From: Mycobacterium sp.
GTDB taxonomy: Bacteria; Actinomycetota; Actinomycetes; Mycobacteriales; Mycobacteriaceae
DNA length: 6,928 nt
Assembly (NCBI GenBank): GCA_029256565.1
Contig: JAQSXQ010000093.1
Span: forward strand, 1-6,928
Reading direction: 5' to 3'
Shown: piece after piece, positions 5,578 through 6,928 of the stretch
Layout: each line of letters opens with the position of its first letter
Position numbering within the stretch: the stretch's first letter is position 1
Translations under genes and position numbers: made by a program
Notes under the pieces: model-generated
Database searches by the model: none
What the model saw: the letters and a program-made list of their open reading frames with translations, nothing else
What the model was told of the DNA's origin: nothing

Positions 5578-6626
5578 GGTTCGGCGCGGTCGCTCACGGC
5601 GGCCTCGGAGAACGTGGCCATCGACGCCAGCGTGCCCACCGCCGCCCGCAGCACCGGCAGCGCGACGGTGGCGCCGGAGCCCTCGCCAAGACGCATGCCG
5701 AGATCCACGATGGGCTCGAGCCCGAGTCGCTGCAGCGCCAGCGCGTGCGCGGGTTCGGTGGAACGGTGCCCGGCCTGCCACCACAGCCGCGCGCCGGGGG
5801 CCATGCGCTCGGCGGTCAACGCGGCCGCGCCCACCACGACGCCGTCCAGCAGCACGGGTGTGCGCCGGGTGGCCGCCTGGGCGAGGAACCCGGCCATGGC
5901 GGCCAGGTCGGCGCCACCGCAGATGCGAAGCAGCGCAACGGGATCGGTCATCGACGGTCGCGCGCGGAACAGCGCGTCGCGGATCGCGGCGGTCTTGCGG
6001 GCCCAGCCGGCGTCGTCGACGCCGGTGCCGCGACCGACGACCGCGACGGGCTCGGCGTCGGTCAGTGCTGCGATCAATGTCGTGGCGGGAGTGGTGTTCC
6101 CGATGCCCATGTCGCCCGCGATCAGCAGGTCGGCACCGCCGTCGACCTCCTCGTCTGCCACGTCGCGCCCGGCCTGGATCGCGGCGTCGACCTCCTCGGC
6201 CGTCAACGCGTCCTCGACGGCGATGTTGCCGCTGCCGCGCCGCACCCGGTGAGCGCCGATCGCAGGCGATAGCGGGCTGTCGGAATCCACTGCGACGTCG
6301 ACCACCCGTACGCCGGCACCCGCCAGCTCGGCCAGCACGTTGATCGCGGCGCCGCCGGCATCGAAGTTTGCGACCATCTGCGCGGTGACCTCGGCAGGGA
6401 AGGCCGAGACGCCCGCCGCGGTCACGCCGTGGTCACCGGCGAACACCACGATCCGCGCGCGTTCGAACTGCCGGGGCGGGCAGATCCCCTGGCACGACGC
6501 GACCCACACCGAGAGGTCCTCGAGTCGGCCGAGCGATCCCGGGGGTTTGGTGAGCGTGGCCTGGCGGGCGCGCGCCGCGGCGGCCACCTCGGCGTCGGGC
6601 GCCGGGATGGAGGCGAAAGCACTCAC
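5574..6626 (-). CDS. cobT: Nicotinate-nucleotide--dimethylbenzimidazole phosphoribosyltransferase
   Basis: A cytosolic enzyme that makes alpha-ribazole phosphate from dimethylbenzimidazole and nicotinate mononucleotide, activating the lower ligand of cobalamin. The 350 residues match the family throughout: LTKPPGSLGRLE (25-36), FAGDHGVTAAGVSAFP (62-77), GDMGIGNTTPATTL (171-184), the GRGTGVDDAG turn (198-207), LDGVVVGAAAL (260-270), and the C-terminal DLGMRLGEGSGA with the catalytic Glu315 (equivalent to Glu317 of the Salmonella enzyme). It starts at GTG 6626-6624, which overlaps the cobU stop as GTGA, and its own stop overlaps the cobS start in the same way. Both junctions suggest one polycistronic mRNA with coupled translation, whose promoter lies right of the window. 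Confidence 0.95.
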   Translation of the reverse strand: MSAFASIPAPDAEVAAAARARQATLTKPPGSLGRLEDLSVWVASCQGICPPRQFERARIVVFAGDHGVTAAGVSAFPAEVTAQMVANFDAGGAAINVLAELAGAGVRVVDVAVDSDSPLSPAIGAHRVRRGSGNIAVEDALTAEEVDAAIQAGRDVADEEVDGGADLLIAGDMGIGNTTPATTLIAALTDAEPVAVVGRGTGVDDAGWARKTAAIRDALFRARPSMTDPVALLRICGGADLAAMAGFLAQAATRRTPVLLDGVVVGAAALTAERMAPGARLWWQAGHRSTEPAHALALQRLGLEPIVDLGMRLGEGSGATVALPVLRAAVGTLASMATFSEAAVSDRAEP

Positions 6627-6928
6627 GCGGGTTCCTTCACGGTGACCGGCTGACCGGCCACGACCAGCACGACCCGCTCGCAGGCGTGTGCCAGGCGCTG
6701 GTTCAGCGTGCCGAGGGCGTCGGTGAACAGCCGCCCCGACTCGGTGGCAGGCACCACGGTCAGGCCAACCTCGGGGCTCACCAGCGCCAGCGGGGACCGG
6801 AAGCCGCCGACCGCGTCCACCAGGTCGTCGACGTCGGCGTCGAGCGCGCCGGTGTCACCCGTCCACGCCTCGTGCCGGTCGAGCGCCGAGACCAGCCACC
6901 CGCCCACGTCGTCGACCAGAGTCGGCAT
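6623..6928 (-). CDS. cobU: Adenosylcobinamide kinase / adenosylcobinamide-phosphate guanylyltransferase, C-terminal part (5' end outside window)
   Basis: CobU phosphorylates adenosylcobinamide and transfers GMP to it, supplying the substrate of CobS. The last 102 codons up to the stop at 6625-6623 are present (101 residues plus stop). They show the C-terminal core: LVDDVGGWLVSAL (4-16), LVSPEVGLTVVPATESGRLF (49-68), and LGTLNQRLAHACERVVLVVAGQPV (73-96), where the EVGxxxVP and NQR segments are family hallmarks. The ATG at the very edge is internal: CobU is about 170-180 residues, and the P-loop and histidine that accepts GMP must lie to the right. From memory, M. tuberculosis keeps cobU elsewhere (near Rv0254c), whereas here it heads the cobTS operon. 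Confidence 0.9.
   Translation of the reverse strand: MPTLVDDVGGWLVSALDRHEAWTGDTGALDADVDDLVDAVGGFRSPLALVSPEVGLTVVPATESGRLFTDALGTLNQRLAHACERVVLVVAGQPVTVKEPA

Noticed and set aside
5578..5784. 69-codon N-terminal extension of cobS
   Set aside because: It is Arg/Gly-rich, lies wholly inside cobT in another frame, and CobS family members begin at the chosen GTG.
4948..6343. Several long + strand open frames opposite cobS and cobT
   Set aside because: Their compositions are biased (Arg, Ala, Pro, Ser) and no motifs are seen; the minus strand carries intact CobS and CobT with GTGA overlaps.

Overview
GC-rich actinobacterial chromosomal DNA, almost certainly from a mycobacterium (probably a non-tuberculous, Mycolicibacterium-type species). 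The basis is remembered gene order and protein sequence: ephD, pepB, gcvT, ilvE, cobS and cobT lie in the same order and relative orientation as Rv2214c to Rv2207 of M. tuberculosis, and the translations of PepB, GcvT, IlvE and CobS are close to those proteins. No database search was run.

Layout, left to right. The 3' part of an EphD-like gene (+, the short-chain dehydrogenase domain only, cut by the window edge) runs stop-to-stop into pepB (-, M17 leucyl aminopeptidase). pepB and gcvT (+, glycine-cleavage T protein) diverge from a 32-bp gap that holds a 14-bp palindrome and a TANNNT -10 motif for each strand. gcvT is followed after 22 bp by ilvE (+, branched-chain aminotransferase), which has its own -10 motif spaced for a leaderless transcript and an inverted repeat just upstream. 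Next comes an 80-bp leader and a small SMR-family transporter (+). This converges, with a 4-bp gap, on cobS-cobT-cobU (-, late cobalamin nucleotide-loop assembly), whose genes overlap by GTGA at both junctions. cobU runs off the right edge.

The most striking element is the leader of the SMR gene. Positions 4474-4515 match the guanidine-III (ykkC-III) riboswitch almost element for element: CCGG/CCGG helix P1, P2 strands GCACCGU/ACGGCGC, and the conserved ACGAG and GACAAG linkers in an H-type pseudoknot, ending 3 nt before a GGAGG Shine-Dalgarno. The downstream protein has the residues of the guanidinium-exporter (Gdx/SugE) branch of the SMR family (E13, W16, S42, Y59, W62). Together they form a self-contained guanidine sensing and export cassette between ilvE and the cobalamin genes, where M. 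tuberculosis has Rv2209. Its likely -10 (TAGGAT) overlaps the ilvE stop codon.

The other genes are housekeeping: amino-acid metabolism (gcvT, ilvE), peptide turnover (pepB), mycolate or lipid modification (ephD) and cobalamin assembly (cobUTS). Coding density is very high and the longest non-coding stretch is the 80-bp riboswitch leader, so no gene-free stretch exceeds 300 bp. I saw no mobile elements, tRNA, rRNA or CRISPR. All regulatory calls are read by eye and are inferences until transcript ends are mapped.
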